Origin: Oryzomonas sp.
GTDB lineage: Bacteria > Desulfobacterota > Desulfuromonadia > Geobacterales > Pseudopelobacteraceae
DNA length: 64,000 nt
NCBI GenBank assembly: GCA_031292255.1
Contig: JARLHN010000033.1
Coordinates: 62,001 to 126,000 of the forward strand
Direction: 5' to 3'
Shown: piece by piece, positions 35,482-44,466 of the stretch
Layout: each line of letters starts with the position of its first letter
How positions within the stretch are numbered: the first letter of the stretch is position 1
The notes under the pieces: model-generated
What the model saw: only the letters and a program-made list of their open reading frames with translations
Told to the model about the DNA's origin: nothing
Database searches by the model: none
Translations under genes and position numbers: made by a program

Positions 35482-35539
35482 GTCAATTGGTCTCCCTGTC
35501 ATGCAGTTTCTATTCAAAAACTCCGGCTAAAACTACTGT

Positions 35540-37135
35540 TTATTCGTGCAAATTTATGTCCATATCCCAGTTTTTGATCTTCATGGTACCGTTCTGGGCC
35601 AAATTCAGCTGCATCTTGAAGGCCTTGTCCCACAACTGGGGCTCATGGCCTACTTTCCTTGCCGTGCAGTCTTTGGTCGCAATTGCCAGGTACTCGAAGA
35701 GGATCGGCTTATAGTCCGGATGAGCACATTTCTCGATGATCACTTTGGCGCGCTCCTTCGGCGCCAGCCCTCGCACGTCGGCCAACCCCTGTTCGGTTAC
35801 CACGCAATCGAGGTCATGTTCAGTGTGGTCAATATGGGAACAATGCGGCACAACACAGGTGATGCCGTTCGGATCCGTCTTGGAAGGCCGGCTTGACGGG
35901 GTATGCATGATCTTCAGGAAACCGTTGCGCAGGAAATCGCCGGAACCGCCGATGCCGTTGATCATCCTTGTTCCGCCAACCAGGGTTGAGTTGGCGTGGG
36001 CGTAGATGTCAATCTCCACCGGGGTGTTCATGGCAATAACCCCCAGGCGCCTGATCGGCTCTGGTGCGTTGGAGATCGAGAGCGGCCGGAGAAGGATTTT
36101 GCCGGAATACTTATCCATGTTGGCAAAAAAACGAGGGAAGCCTTCATCCTTGGAAAGTGAGAGCGAACAGGAGGAAGCGCAATCGAGTTTGCCTGAGTCG
36201 ATCAGGTCAAGCATCGTATCCTGCAACACCTCGGTATAGACGCTGAGGTTGGTAAACGGCCCCTTGGCCAGGCCGCCGATGACCGCATTGGCGATGGATC
36301 CGACGCCTGACTGGAGCGGCAGAAGATTTTTAGGCAGGCGACCGGCCTTAACTTCGTGGGTGAAGAAGTCTATGATGTTGTTGGCAATCGCTTCGGATGT
36401 TTCGTCCTGCTCGGAAAAGGCCCGCCCGTTGTCACGATGACGTGATTCCACGACGGCAATGATCTTGGCCGGATCGCACGGAATATAGGTGGTGCCGATC
36501 CTGGAATCAGCCGTGGTGATGTCCAGTACCTGCCGGTTTGGCGGATTGTTGCAGGTAATGTTGTCATGCATACCTTCAAAGGAGGGTTGGCCGACATTGA
36601 CCTCAATAATAATGCGGTCGCAGATCATGAGTATTTCAGGAATAACCCCGCAGGAGGAGGTTGGTATCAGGCCGCCATCTTCCGTGATGGCAGAGACCTC
36701 GATGATAGCCAGATCCAGCTTCCCGCTTTTTGAATCCTTGGTATAAAAACCGTAACCGAGATCCTGAGCAAACAGGGAGAGATGCTTGTCTCCCATCCGA
36801 ATCCGTCCTTCATTGATACCGGCAGCAATGTTCTTGCCGGTCTGGTACGGCCAACGACGATCAAGCATATCAAGGCTTGCCCAACGATCTTCTGTTTCTG
36901 CTCCGACGGATGCACCGGTGAATAAATTGAAGCGCAACTTCCCCTGCAGATTGTTTTTCTCCACATGGTCGGCCAGGGCAATAGGCACTGCCTTGGGATA
37001 GCCGGCAGGGGTGAAGCCAGACCAGCCGAGATTCATCCCGTCCTTGAAGAAAGGGATGGTTTCTTCCGGCTTCATCACCCTGTTTAACAACGATTTACAG
37101 CGCACACGTTCCTGCAAAGTTCCATATTCCGACAT
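35540..37135 (-). CDS. Acetyl-CoA hydrolase/CoA-transferase (succinyl-CoA:acetate or propionate type)
   Basis: A 531-residue protein of the acetyl-CoA hydrolase/transferase family (Ach1/SCACT-like). GWSGFTPAGYPKAVPIAL at the N-terminus, the catalytic glutamate in LSVYTEVLQDTMLDL (about 303-317), and GGTRMINGIGGSGDFLRNG in the second domain are visible. It would activate acetate or propionate by taking CoA from succinyl-CoA, cytoplasmic. Within this operon, propionate activation with recycling of succinyl-CoA is the likeliest role. AGGAGG precedes the ATG by seven bases. Confidence 0.9.
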   Translation of the reverse strand: MSEYGTLQERVRCKSLLNRVMKPEETIPFFKDGMNLGWSGFTPAGYPKAVPIALADHVEKNNLQGKLRFNLFTGASVGAETEDRWASLDMLDRRWPYQTGKNIAAGINEGRIRMGDKHLSLFAQDLGYGFYTKDSKSGKLDLAIIEVSAITEDGGLIPTSSCGVIPEILMICDRIIIEVNVGQPSFEGMHDNITCNNPPNRQVLDITTADSRIGTTYIPCDPAKIIAVVESRHRDNGRAFSEQDETSEAIANNIIDFFTHEVKAGRLPKNLLPLQSGVGSIANAVIGGLAKGPFTNLSVYTEVLQDTMLDLIDSGKLDCASSCSLSLSKDEGFPRFFANMDKYSGKILLRPLSISNAPEPIRRLGVIAMNTPVEIDIYAHANSTLVGGTRMINGIGGSGDFLRNGFLKIMHTPSSRPSKTDPNGITCVVPHCSHIDHTEHDLDCVVTEQGLADVRGLAPKERAKVIIEKCAHPDYKPILFEYLAIATKDCTARKVGHEPQLWDKAFKMQLNLAQNGTMKIKNWDMDINLHE

Positions 37136-37184
37136 AAATAACCTCCTGTTTTGTTTTATTGTTTATCCGAAAAAGATAAATAAA

Positions 37185-38498
37185 TCAGCGGCCACCTTTT
37201 GCTGCCCAATCTTCAAGCATTGGCGTGGTAACTGATTTGGGGCGTTCGATGGCATAGCCGAGGCCACGGTCCCATGTAATGTTAGCCATGCAGCCGAGTG
37301 CCCGTCCAACACCGAATAGGACAGTGTAGAAGTCCCATTCCTTGACGCCATAATGCCACTGGATAACCCCGGACTGGGCATCGACGTTGGGCCAGGGATT
37401 CTTGGTCTTGCCATGCTCGGTGAGAACGCCAGGTGCGACCTCAAAGATCATTGAAACCAGCTTGAACAGCGGGTCGCCTGGCAGGTGTTTCTGACAGAAC
37501 TCTCGCTGCGAGGTATAACGGGGATCGGTTTTGCGCAGCACGGCATGACCGTAGCCAGGAATGACCTGACCGGAGTTGAGGGTTTCCCAGAGCGCCTGGG
37601 TAATCAGTTCCTTGGTGGGTTCCTGGTCCTTACAGTACTTCTCCTGGAATTTGATTGTCCAATCCAGTACTTCCTGGTTGGCGCGACCGTGGAGCGGGCC
37701 GGCCAGGCCGTTCAAGCCCGCAGCATAGGAATAATAGGGGTCGGACAGGGCCGAATGGACCAGGTGGGTGGTGTGGGCGGACACGTTGCCGGATTCGTGG
37801 TCGGAGTGGAGGATGAAGTACATTCTTGCCACGTCCTTGTAAGCCTCGCTCTGACCGATCATGTGTGCAAAGTTGGCCCCCATGTCCAGCTTTGGGGCAA
37901 TAGCGATCTGCTTGTCCCCCTTGTACTTCAGATTGTAGATAAATGCCGCGAGAATCGGAATACGGGCAACGATGTCGCAGGCGTCCTCATACGCTGCTTC
38001 CCAGGATGTCAGCTTGCTGAACCTGCCGGAATCATAAAGTGCGGCGAATTTTGAATCTCTCTGCATGGCTGTGATGCCTATGGAGAGCATCGCCATGGGG
38101 TGGCTGTCCCGCGGTAATGTACGGACGGTGTCGAAGACATACTGCGGCACTTCCTGGCGGACCTTCCATTCAGACAGGACTTCCTCCACCTGGGCCTGGC
38201 TAGGGATATCTCCCGTCAGGAGGAAATACCAGAAGGACTCAACTGTCGGATAATCGGAACCGGGCGCCTTGGGGAGGCACGCAAAGGTTTCGGGAATGGT
38301 CTTACCGCGAAACCTGATACCCTCTTGTGGATCGAGATAGGAAATGTCGGTTACCAGGCTGCGGATGTCACGGGCACCACCGATACACTGCTCGATGGTG
38401 ACCTCATCGATTTTGACCTTGCCGAACTCTTTGACCAGTCTGGTGGTGCGGGGACGGAATTCCTCGATCTTCTGCCTGAGTGTTTCTTTTAATGCCAT
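37185..38498 (-). CDS. Citrate synthase, eukaryotic-like (probable 2-methylcitrate synthase role)
   Basis: A 437-residue enzyme of the eukaryotic-like citrate synthase group known from Geobacter. Active-site histidines and aspartate are in LHSDHESGNVSAHT, VIPGYGHAVLRKTDPRY and FEVAPGVL regions. It joins oxaloacetate with acetyl-CoA, or with propionyl-CoA to give 2-methylcitrate. No separate prpC is seen in the operon, so this enzyme probably fills that place. Sequence alone does not settle substrate preference. AAGGAG lies ten bases before the ATG. Confidence 0.85.
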   Translation of the reverse strand: MALKETLRQKIEEFRPRTTRLVKEFGKVKIDEVTIEQCIGGARDIRSLVTDISYLDPQEGIRFRGKTIPETFACLPKAPGSDYPTVESFWYFLLTGDIPSQAQVEEVLSEWKVRQEVPQYVFDTVRTLPRDSHPMAMLSIGITAMQRDSKFAALYDSGRFSKLTSWEAAYEDACDIVARIPILAAFIYNLKYKGDKQIAIAPKLDMGANFAHMIGQSEAYKDVARMYFILHSDHESGNVSAHTTHLVHSALSDPYYSYAAGLNGLAGPLHGRANQEVLDWTIKFQEKYCKDQEPTKELITQALWETLNSGQVIPGYGHAVLRKTDPRYTSQREFCQKHLPGDPLFKLVSMIFEVAPGVLTEHGKTKNPWPNVDAQSGVIQWHYGVKEWDFYTVLFGVGRALGCMANITWDRGLGYAIERPKSVTTPMLEDWAAKGGR

Positions 38499-38585
38499 TG
38501 AGCAACTCTCCTTTGTAATGATTAGATGGTGCTGCTTTATTGATAATCGGGATTTAGAGCGTTCTTTCGACGGATCTGACGGAGG

Positions 38586-40043
38586 TCAAATGACAAACAA
38601 CTCCATGAATTCATTGACTGGCGTGCACTCCAGTCGCTGCTGATTCTGACAGCATGTGGAAATCCGTTGAACCTGTTCTTCAGGGAAACGTGCCAACAGG
38701 TTTTTCTCGAACTTCTCCAGCAAGAGCGGTATCCCTTCGCTACGTCGGCGGCGATGACCCAGAGGATATTCCACCTCGACCCGCTCACTGCTGGTACCGT
38801 CGCTGAAAAAAATCTGTACCGCGTTGGCAATGGAGCGCTTGTCAGGTTCCAGATATTCGCAGCTGTAGCGCGGCTCTTCGACAATCTCCATCCGTTCCCG
38901 GAGCCTGTCGATACGCGGGTCAGCGGCAACCGTCTCCTCGTAATGATCGGCAGTCAGGGTGCCGAAGATCAGAGCAACGGCGGTCATGTACTGCAGACAA
39001 TGATCCCGGTCTGCCGGGTTATGGAGTTTCCCGGTCTTGCTGATGATGCGGATGGCCGATTCGTGGGTGGTTATGACGATTTTTTCGACGTCGGACAATC
39101 GGTCCCACACTTGAGGATGGAGCTTCACCGCAGCCTCGACAGCGGTCTGGGCGTGAAATTCGGCAGGGTAGGCAATCTTGAAGAGCACGTTTTCCATGAC
39201 GTAGGAGTTATAGGGGCGCTGAAACCGGAATGGTTCTCCCTTGAAAGAGACGTCGTAGAATCCCCAGATGGGTGCTGTCAGGGCGCTTGGACAGCCTCTT
39301 TCTCCCTGAAGGGTCATCATGGCCAGGCGTACGGCCCGACTGGCGGCATCCCCTGCGGCCCAGGACTTACGGCTTCCGGTATTCGGCGCATGTCGGTAGG
39401 TTCGCAGACTCTGTCCGTCGACCCAGCACTGTGAGAGAGCATCGATGATCTGCTCCCTGCTGCCGCCAAGGAGCCGGGTTATGACCGCTATCGAGGCAAC
39501 CTTGACAAGCAGCACGTGATCAAGACCCGCCCGATTGAAACTGTTTTCCAGTGCCAGACACCCCTGGATTTCGTGGGCCATAATCATGGAGGTCAACACG
39601 GCGCTCATGGTCAGCGCTTCTTTCCCTTCTGCCATGTTGCGCCGGCTCAGGTAGTCAGCGACAGCCAAGATCCCTCCCAGATTGTCCGATGGGTGTCCCC
39701 ATTCTGCCGCCAGCCAGGTATCGTTGAAGTCGAGCCAGCGGATAATACAGCCGATGTCGAAGGCCGCTTTAACCGGGTCAAGCTCGAACTGGGTACCGGG
39801 CACACGGACTCCGTGCGGCACAACGGTTCCAGGAACTATAGGCCCGAGAAGTTTGCTGCATTCTGGAAACTCCAGCGCCAACATGCCGCACCCCAGAGCA
39901 TCCATCAGGCTGTAACGTGCGGTCACGCGGGCGTCACTGCTGGTTATCCGGTACTGCATGACATACTCCGCAATATCAACCAGAACCTGATCCGGCTCGG
40001 GGCGGATATTTGTTTCGGCGGTCGCGCTCATCGTTCCCCTCAT
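38586..40043 (-). CDS. prpD: 2-Methylcitrate dehydratase
   Basis: A 485-residue MmgE/PrpD family protein, usual length. It converts 2-methylcitrate to cis-2-methylaconitate in the cytoplasm. Typical blocks are [20 protein letters not shown] (about 101-120), [31 protein letters not shown] and the [16 protein letters not shown] stretch. The ATG overlaps the prpB stop (ATGA), so translation is coupled. An aconitase for the next hydration step is not encoded here and must be elsewhere. Confidence 0.92.
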   Translation of the reverse strand: MRGTMSATAETNIRPEPDQVLVDIAEYVMQYRITSSDARVTARYSLMDALGCGMLALEFPECSKLLGPIVPGTVVPHGVRVPGTQFELDPVKAAFDIGCIIRWLDFNDTWLAAEWGHPSDNLGGILAVADYLSRRNMAEGKEALTMSAVLTSMIMAHEIQGCLALENSFNRAGLDHVLLVKVASIAVITRLLGGSREQIIDALSQCWVDGQSLRTYRHAPNTGSRKSWAAGDAASRAVRLAMMTLQGERGCPSALTAPIWGFYDVSFKGEPFRFQRPYNSYVMENVLFKIAYPAEFHAQTAVEAAVKLHPQVWDRLSDVEKIVITTHESAIRIISKTGKLHNPADRDHCLQYMTAVALIFGTLTADHYEETVAADPRIDRLRERMEIVEEPRYSCEYLEPDKRSIANAVQIFFSDGTSSERVEVEYPLGHRRRRSEGIPLLLEKFEKNLLARFPEEQVQRISTCCQNQQRLECTPVNEFMELFVI

Positions 40044-40948
40044 AAATCTTCCTGCCTGCTGTCGGTGTCTGTCGGTGCCAAAGTCTGGTCGAGTTTTTTC
40101 TCATAGTCAAAATAGTGCAGCAGTTCGTAGAGTTCATCGCGCGGCTGCATGGCAACTACGACCGACTCCTGTGTGCCGGTATGGAGGATGGTTTCGTATA
40201 CATTCAGCGCGACCTTGCTCATGGCACGGAAAGCGCTGAGCGGGTAGAGCACCATTGCTACCCCCTGTTCAGCAAATTGCTCTTTTGTGTAGTAGGGAGT
40301 TCTTCCGAACTCAGTCATGTTTGCCAAAAGCGGTACATGAATGGCGTTAGCAAATACGCGGTACATCTTCAGGTCGGTCACTCCCTCGGCAAAGATACTC
40401 TCCGCTCCAGCCTCGACATACAGAGCAGCCCTTTCGACGGCGGCAGTAAGCCCTTCTGTCGACAGTGCATCGGTGCGTGCCATGATCATGAAATCATCAT
40501 CAGTTCTGGCATCCACCGCAGCTTTTATCCTGTCGACCATTTTGTTTTTCGAAACTATGGCCTTGTTGGGACGATGGCCGCATCGTTTCGGCTCTAACTG
40601 ATCCTCAATATGAACGGCTACCGCGCCTGCCCGAATCATCTCTTTTACCGTGCGGGCAATCCCGAACCGCTCGCCCCATCCGGTATCTATGTCGACCAGC
40701 AGAGGCAGGGCCGAAGCGCCTGTGATACGTCGGACATCTTCGAGGACATCATTGCGGGAGATTATTCCCAGATCCGGTAACCCGAATGATGCGTTCGCGA
40801 CCCCAGCACCAGAAAGATAAATGGCCTTATGTCCAGCCTTTTCCGCTAGAATTGCACAGTAGGCGTTGATCGTCCCCACGATCTGCAGCGGCTTTTCGGA
40901 GGCGAGTGCCAGTCTGAAACGTTTTCCTGCGGAGGTTTGGTCAGCCAT
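40040..40948 (-). CDS. prpB: 2-Methylisocitrate lyase
   Basis: A 302-residue member of the isocitrate lyase/PEP mutase superfamily. The catalytic KRCGH sits at about 121-125 in [24 protein letters not shown] provides metal ligands and MIMARTDAL is present. It cleaves 2-methylisocitrate to pyruvate and succinate. I start at ATG 40948, whose codon overlaps the end of the GntR gene by eight bases; fifteen further codons upstream are inside that gene and not family-like. Confidence 0.93.
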   Translation of the reverse strand: MADQTSAGKRFRLALASEKPLQIVGTINAYCAILAEKAGHKAIYLSGAGVANASFGLPDLGIISRNDVLEDVRRITGASALPLLVDIDTGWGERFGIARTVKEMIRAGAVAVHIEDQLEPKRCGHRPNKAIVSKNKMVDRIKAAVDARTDDDFMIMARTDALSTEGLTAAVERAALYVEAGAESIFAEGVTDLKMYRVFANAIHVPLLANMTEFGRTPYYTKEQFAEQGVAMVLYPLSAFRAMSKVALNVYETILHTGTQESVVVAMQPRDELYELLHYFDYEKKLDQTLAPTDTDSRQEDL

Positions 40949-41645
40949 TACTATTTTCCATAGCAATCGCATTTTTGTGACGTTCCTCAACACTTATTCG
41001 CGCGGTCCTTATATGGCGGCGCATCAGGAGGTCGGCAAGCTCGGCGTCCCGCTCCTCGATGGCGTCAACGATGCGACGATGTTCTTTCAACGCTTGATAG
41101 GGCCTGGGGCTGGCGGTGCTGAACTGGTAACGGTACATCCGGATCAACTGGTAGAGCCCGCCATCGAGGATGGTCAGAAGCCTATTATTGCGGCTTCCCT
41201 GTAAGACCCGGTAATGGAAGTCAAATTCTCCTTCTTTCTGATAATAGGAGAGCCCATTATCCTCCTCGATGCTCTTCTCGTGCTCATCCAGAAGTTGTCT
41301 CAGCTCTGCAATCTCTTCGTCAGTCATGTTTTGGGCTGCGAGGCGACACCCCAGGCCACCCAGGGCTTCGCGGATCTGGTAGGTTTCTATTAATTCCTCA
41401 TAAGAAAGAGATATGACCCTTGCCCCATGGTTTGGCGACCTAATTATGAGGTGTCGCTCTTCCAGCCGACTTAAAGCTTCGCGTAACGTCCCGCGGCTGA
41501 CACCATACGTCTTGGCCAGTTCCGGCTCGGAAATTTTACTCCCAGCACGGATTTCCCCCTTGATTATCGCATCCTGAAGAAGACCAAAGATTCGATCCGT
41601 CAAGGGGGCCGTAGTCGGGCTTATATAGTTAAAGGTTGGGGCCAT
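40941..41645 (-). CDS. GntR-family (FadR subfamily, FCD domain) regulator of the propionate operon
   Basis: A 234-residue transcription regulator. Residues about 15-75 form the winged helix ([38 protein letters not shown]). Residues about 85-215 form the FCD ligand-binding domain with metal-binding Asp/His positions such as DFHYRVL and HRRIVDAI. It is the first gene of the operon. The TGTCGACA palindrome touching its start codon and two upstream copies suggest that it represses itself and the genes behind it. The effector might be methylcitrate or a related acid. Confidence 0.9.
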   Translation of the reverse strand: MAPTFNYISPTTAPLTDRIFGLLQDAIIKGEIRAGSKISEPELAKTYGVSRGTLREALSRLEERHLIIRSPNHGARVISLSYEELIETYQIREALGGLGCRLAAQNMTDEEIAELRQLLDEHEKSIEEDNGLSYYQKEGEFDFHYRVLQGSRNNRLLTILDGGLYQLIRMYRYQFSTASPRPYQALKEHRRIVDAIEERDAELADLLMRRHIRTARISVEERHKNAIAMENSNG

Positions 41646-41646
41646 A

Positions 41647-41656
41647 TTGTCGACAC
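41647..41656 (-). promoter_or_regulatory. Operator 1 (TTGTCGACAC), at the GntR start codon
   Basis: The palindrome TGTCGACA (41648-41655) lies one base ahead of the GntR ATG, between a possible AAAGG ribosome binding site and the start. Regulator binding here would block transcription through the start region. Confidence 0.65.
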
Positions 41657-41709
41657 CTTTCTATTATTCAATGTTTTAAAGCAGCGTATACGTCATTTTT
41701 TAAATTATC

Positions 41710-41715
41710 AAGCAA
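41710..41715 (-). promoter_or_regulatory. Possible -35 element of the propionate operon
   Basis: TTGCTT on the minus strand, with GTATAC (about 41686-41691) 18 bases downstream as a possible -10 element. It sits between operators 1 and 2. This is a modest match. Confidence 0.4.
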
Positions 41716-41719
41716 AAAA

Positions 41720-41729
41720 GTGTCGACAA
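41720..41729 (-). promoter_or_regulatory. Operator 2 (GTGTCGACAA on the plus strand)
   Basis: A second exact TGTCGACA palindrome (41721-41728). Its centre is 73 bp from that of operator 1, seven helical turns, so both sites face the same side of the DNA. It lies just upstream of the possible -35 element. Confidence 0.65.
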
Positions 41730-41751
41730 TTTAAATTTGAGTAAAAAAATA

Positions 41752-41759
41752 TATCGACA
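41752..41759 (-). promoter_or_regulatory. Operator 3 (TATCGACA), one mismatch
   Basis: A variant of the same box with one changed base. Its centre is 31 bp from operator 2, about three helical turns. Probably a weaker auxiliary site. Confidence 0.45.
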
Positions 41760-41761
41760 GT

Positions 41762-41953
41762 AAACGGGACTGCATCGAAAGCTATCCCCCACCTGTGGTT
41801 GACCAGTTCTTCCGGAATGAATTGAACACACTGAAACGGCAGGAGGCCAAAGTTGCAGCCAGGATCAACACATATCAGGTATCACCCAAAGCAATTGTCG
41901 ATTTATTAAAAGTAAATGGGTGGAGGAGTTCTGAGCCGGGAGCAGGCAGATGA
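41762..41953 (+). pseudogene. Unrecognised coding-like fragment
   Basis: An open plus-strand frame closing with TGA at 41951-41953. The stretch PPPVVDQFFRNELNTLKRQE, followed by VAARINTYQVSPKAIVDLL, reads like real protein. There is no ATG and no ribosome binding site, and the frame collides with the operator region. The family is not recognised. Probably the displaced end of a gene brought in during rearrangement. Confidence 0.3.
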
Positions 41954-42092
41954 GATTGTTCTGGTGCTGATGGATCTTCTTATGCCGAATATGGATGGCG
42001 AGAGCGCCATGAAAGAAATTTACCGGATAAGACAGGATGCCAAGGTGATCATCTCCAGTGGCTTCAACAAGGAGGGACTGGAAACAAAATAA
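41916..42092 (+). pseudogene. Truncated receiver (REC) domain fragment
   Basis: An open frame of 58 codons containing DEIVLVLMDLLMPNMDGESA and VIISSGFNKEGLETK. The phosphoacceptor aspartate and the following MPNMDG, plus the Ser of the switch region, show it is the middle of a response-regulator receiver. The N-terminal acidic residues and the C-terminal lysine are missing, so it cannot be a working receiver. It probably comes from the C-terminus of a hybrid kinase. Confidence 0.6.
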
Positions 42093-42114
42093 CCGGACAG
42101 GCGCCAAGCGTTCC

Positions 42115-42280
42115 ATGCGGTGTGAAAACATCGTGGCCTTTTATGACGGTAATGACGGAATGGGTTGTCATGTTTCATTGACCGGTCAAGGCTGTCGGCA
42201 GTATGAAGCCCTTACCGGCAACAAGCCTTTCATGTGGTTATACGTAATCAAGGATTTATTACTGCAAGGCGCTTCTTTTA
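42115..42280 (+). pseudogene. Fragment of a rolling-circle/phage replication initiator (Rep_trans-like)
   Basis: The frame beginning at ATG 42115 contains GMGCHVSLTGQGCRQYEAL, resembling the N-terminal part of replication initiators of the RstA/Rep_trans type, where a G-Q-G-C-R-x-x-E motif is typical. The similarity ends near 42280, where the frame runs into the repressor fragment on the other strand. A truncated relic; called from motif memory, so moderate certainty. Confidence 0.45.
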
Positions 42281-42297
42281 GATGGCGTTATTGCTGC

Positions 42298-42444
42298 TCA
42301 CCACACCGAACCGTCCATGTTCCGCTTGATCCGCTTCACCAGCAGCGTCCCGTTAAGCCGCAGGAGATACACCGCATTGTCGTCAATGTGGTCCGCGCTC
42401 CGGTCGATCAGAATCACGTCGCCGCTGGAGAGCGTTGGCTCCAT
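42298..42444 (-). pseudogene. Fragment of a phage repressor S24 peptidase domain
   Basis: A 48-codon minus-strand frame starting MEPTLSSGDVILIDRS and continuing VYLLRLNGTLLVKRIKR. The M-E-P-T-L-x-x-G-D-x-V stretch holds the serine region, and L-L-V-K-R the lysine region, of LexA/CI-type S24 self-cleaving domains. The N-terminal HTH and the C-terminal end are missing. It lies about 90 bases from a tRNA gene, a usual phage insertion target. Confidence 0.65.
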
Positions 42445-42485
42445 TAGTCAAAAAATATTAGAATCAGAGGTTGCATGAAAGGTTG

Positions 42486-42525
42486 CAAAAAAACAAAAGG
42501 ACTTGCGAGTGTCCTCGCAAGTCCT
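42486..42525 (-). terminator. Terminator of tRNA-Arg
   Basis: A perfect 12-bp stem (AGGACTTGCGAG and complement) with a GACA loop, followed on the minus strand by TTTGTTTTTTT. It begins ten bases after the tRNA 3' end. Confidence 0.93.
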
Positions 42526-42534
42526 TGATTTGGT

Positions 42535-42611
42535 TGGCGCGCTTGGAGAGATTCGAACTCCCGACCTACGGATTCGTAGTCCGTTGCTCTATCCAGCTGA
42601 GCTACAAGCGC
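42535..42611 (-). tRNA. tRNA-Arg (anticodon ACG)
   Basis: A complete 77-base cloverleaf on the minus strand. The acceptor arms GCGCTTG/CAAGCGC pair perfectly, the anticodon loop is CTACGAA (anticodon ACG), the T-loop is TTCGAAT, and CCA is encoded. It is followed by its own terminator. The phage repressor relic just beyond suggests it has served as an integration site. Confidence 0.96.
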
Positions 42612-42686
42612 AAATTGTTTTTTACCTTCAAACTAAGAGTGGTACGGCTTTTCTGAAAATAAGTGGTCCCAAGGGACGAAATCTTA

Positions 42687-42727
42687 ATGCCGACACAGGG
42701 ATTTTGCGGTCTTGTCGGCATTTTTTT
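42687..42727 (+). terminator. Orphan terminator-like hairpin
   Basis: ATGCCGAC ... GTCGGCAT, an 8-bp perfect stem with a 19-base loop, followed by seven T residues on the plus strand. No plus-strand gene precedes it: tRNA-Arg upstream is on the other strand. It may end a small RNA or mark a lost gene. The rest of 42612-42958 shows no supported feature. Confidence 0.5.
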
Positions 42728-42958
42728 GCTTTGCGACACCAGGCACACCAAATGTTCCCGACCTGAGACGATGAATATTGCCACACTAAGGATTTGTGGT
42801 CAACTTATTTTTCTTCTCCGGTCGTGACAGGCCGGTGGCAACAAGGGTTTCGCAAAGGTTTTGATTGCGAACAGGCGGTGCAAGGGCAATCGTATCCGCC
42901 CATGCCGTCCATCGGGTATCGTGCTTCCGGCACGGCCATTCTTGGAAGTGAAGAAGAA

Positions 42959-43420
42959 CTAAAACCTGATTCCGGCACCGACACTTACGAAATTCAGCAT
43001 GTCATTGAACTGTCGCCGGTATTCTGCGTTAAGGAAAAACGGGCCTATGGGGAAATCCAATCCGATTAATGCAACAGGCGTTCCGGTTGGACCATACTTG
43101 TTATGGAATTCCAGCGCTTCTCCGAGTCCGGCGTAAGGTTGCAAAACGGGGGTAGGGGCGTGCAGTTTGAACAGGGCGGTGACTGGTTCGGAATTGCTGT
43201 GTTGTATTGAGTTGATATGGTCTCGGTTGGGCATGACGTAAGAAGCGGAAGCGCCTATCGATACAATCCGGTTAAGGTAGAGGTCAGCAAAAACATCGAC
43301 GAAGTTGCTTGTCTCACGATCAGTGGCAGCGCCTTCCCGAATACCGATTCCGATCGAATCGGAAGCTATAACGTTTGTAGCAAAAATCAGCATTGCCAAC
43401 AGTGCGAGTACAATCTTCAT
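42959..43420 (-). CDS. Small outer-membrane beta-barrel protein
   Basis: A 153-residue protein with a signal peptide (residues 1-19, ending VIA). The mature part has alternating hydrophobic strands with the blocks VDVFADLYLNRIVSIGASAS, LQPYAGLGEALEF and FLNAEYRRQFNDML. It ends in a phenylalanine (GAGIRF), the usual end of outer-membrane barrels. It resembles small OmpW/YfaZ-like eight-stranded barrels. AGGAGATA precedes the ATG. Function unknown; stands alone in the accessory region. Confidence 0.72.
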   Translation of the reverse strand: MKIVLALLAMLIFATNVIASDSIGIGIREGAATDRETSNFVDVFADLYLNRIVSIGASASYVMPNRDHINSIQHSNSEPVTALFKLHAPTPVLQPYAGLGEALEFHNKYGPTGTPVALIGLDFPIGPFFLNAEYRRQFNDMLNFVSVGAGIRF

Positions 43421-43610
43421 GTAATTATCTCCTTGGGTTCCCTGCGCTACGATTCCATCGAACGAAAATGCGTACTGTTTAAAATCGATTTGTAAAAATG
43501 CATCTCGGCGTATTCAGGCTTATTCGGCATAAATCGCCGAGAAATACGTAGCACAGCTGACTGACCTGGTTCAAGGAAATTTAACCTGACAGGAGGGATG
43601 CATCGCCCGG

Positions 43611-44368
43611 ATGAGAATCCGCAACCGCGATTTGCCCATCCAGATCACTAACCTCCTGCCAAACCCGGAGGCCTGTGGGCGTCTCCGTCAGATTGCTGTC
43701 GGTATCGGCGGATCAGTCTACTCGCCATTGTCTACTCCTCAGCTCCTGGATGAATACTTTCAGATTGCTCTCGATACAGCAGCAGCTATCAACGATCCTT
43801 TCGAGCAATCCTTCTTTACATTAGTCATCTCTCCTATCTGCAACCCTTCGAAGACGTCAACAAGCGGGTGGCTCGACTGGCCGCAAATATACCGTTGATC
43901 AAACATAATCTCTGTCCGCTCTCTTTCATAGATGTGCCTAAAAAGTCATATGTCGAGGGAACACTTGGAGTTTATGAGCAGAACCGCATCGAGTTGATGC
44001 GCGATATATTTGTCTGGGGATATGAGCGTTCCGTCAAACGTTACCTGAGTACACGGGAGGAGCTGGGAGAGCCGGATCCTTTCCGGATGAAATACCGTAC
44101 ATTACTGACCGAGATCATACGCGAGGTGGTCCTCCAGAGTGCAGGACCAGCCCAGGATCTGATAGCTGCTTGGGCCACAGAGCACCTGCCGGAGGTTGAT
44201 AGACCGCGATTTATAAATCTGGTGGATGCTGAATTGCACGGTCTGCACGAAGGGAATATTGCCAGGTTTCGTCTGCGGCCTAAGGAGTTTGCGATATGCA
44301 AGGAAAGAAAAGAGCTTAATATTCAATTGCATGAGAGTAATGTCTCCATAGTGTATTTGGGTTGGTAG
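43611..44368 (+). pseudogene. Fic-family protein gene, frameshifted and N-terminally truncated
   Basis: Two overlapping frames (43611-43898 and 43868-44368) make one Fic protein. The first ends in FEQSFFTLV, and the shifted frame reads HLSYLQPFEDVNKRVARL, the Fic signature of the branch whose loop is Q-P-F-E-D-V-N-K-R. It then continues IPLIKHNLCPLSFIDVP. A single lost base near 43828 would restore the frame. The usual N-terminal region is missing, so it is almost surely inactive. A sequencing error could mimic the frameshift, but not the truncation. Confidence 0.75.
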
Positions 44369-44424
44369 GGGGGGCTTTCCACGTTGATAAGTTAATGGTC
44401 TAAGTTGGCAGCTTGGAGGCATGA

Positions 44425-44461
44425 CCCCATTTCTTTTTCTGAGCGAGGACTGGAAATGGGG
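44425..44461. repeat. 9-bp inverted repeat between convergent genes
   Basis: CCCCATTTC at 44425-44433 and its exact complement GAAATGGGG at 44453-44461 with a 19-base spacer. It lies between the broken Fic gene and the end of the large kinase gene, just after the kinase stop, so it could act as a weak terminator for either strand. Confidence 0.5.
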
Positions 44462-44466
44462 ACAAC

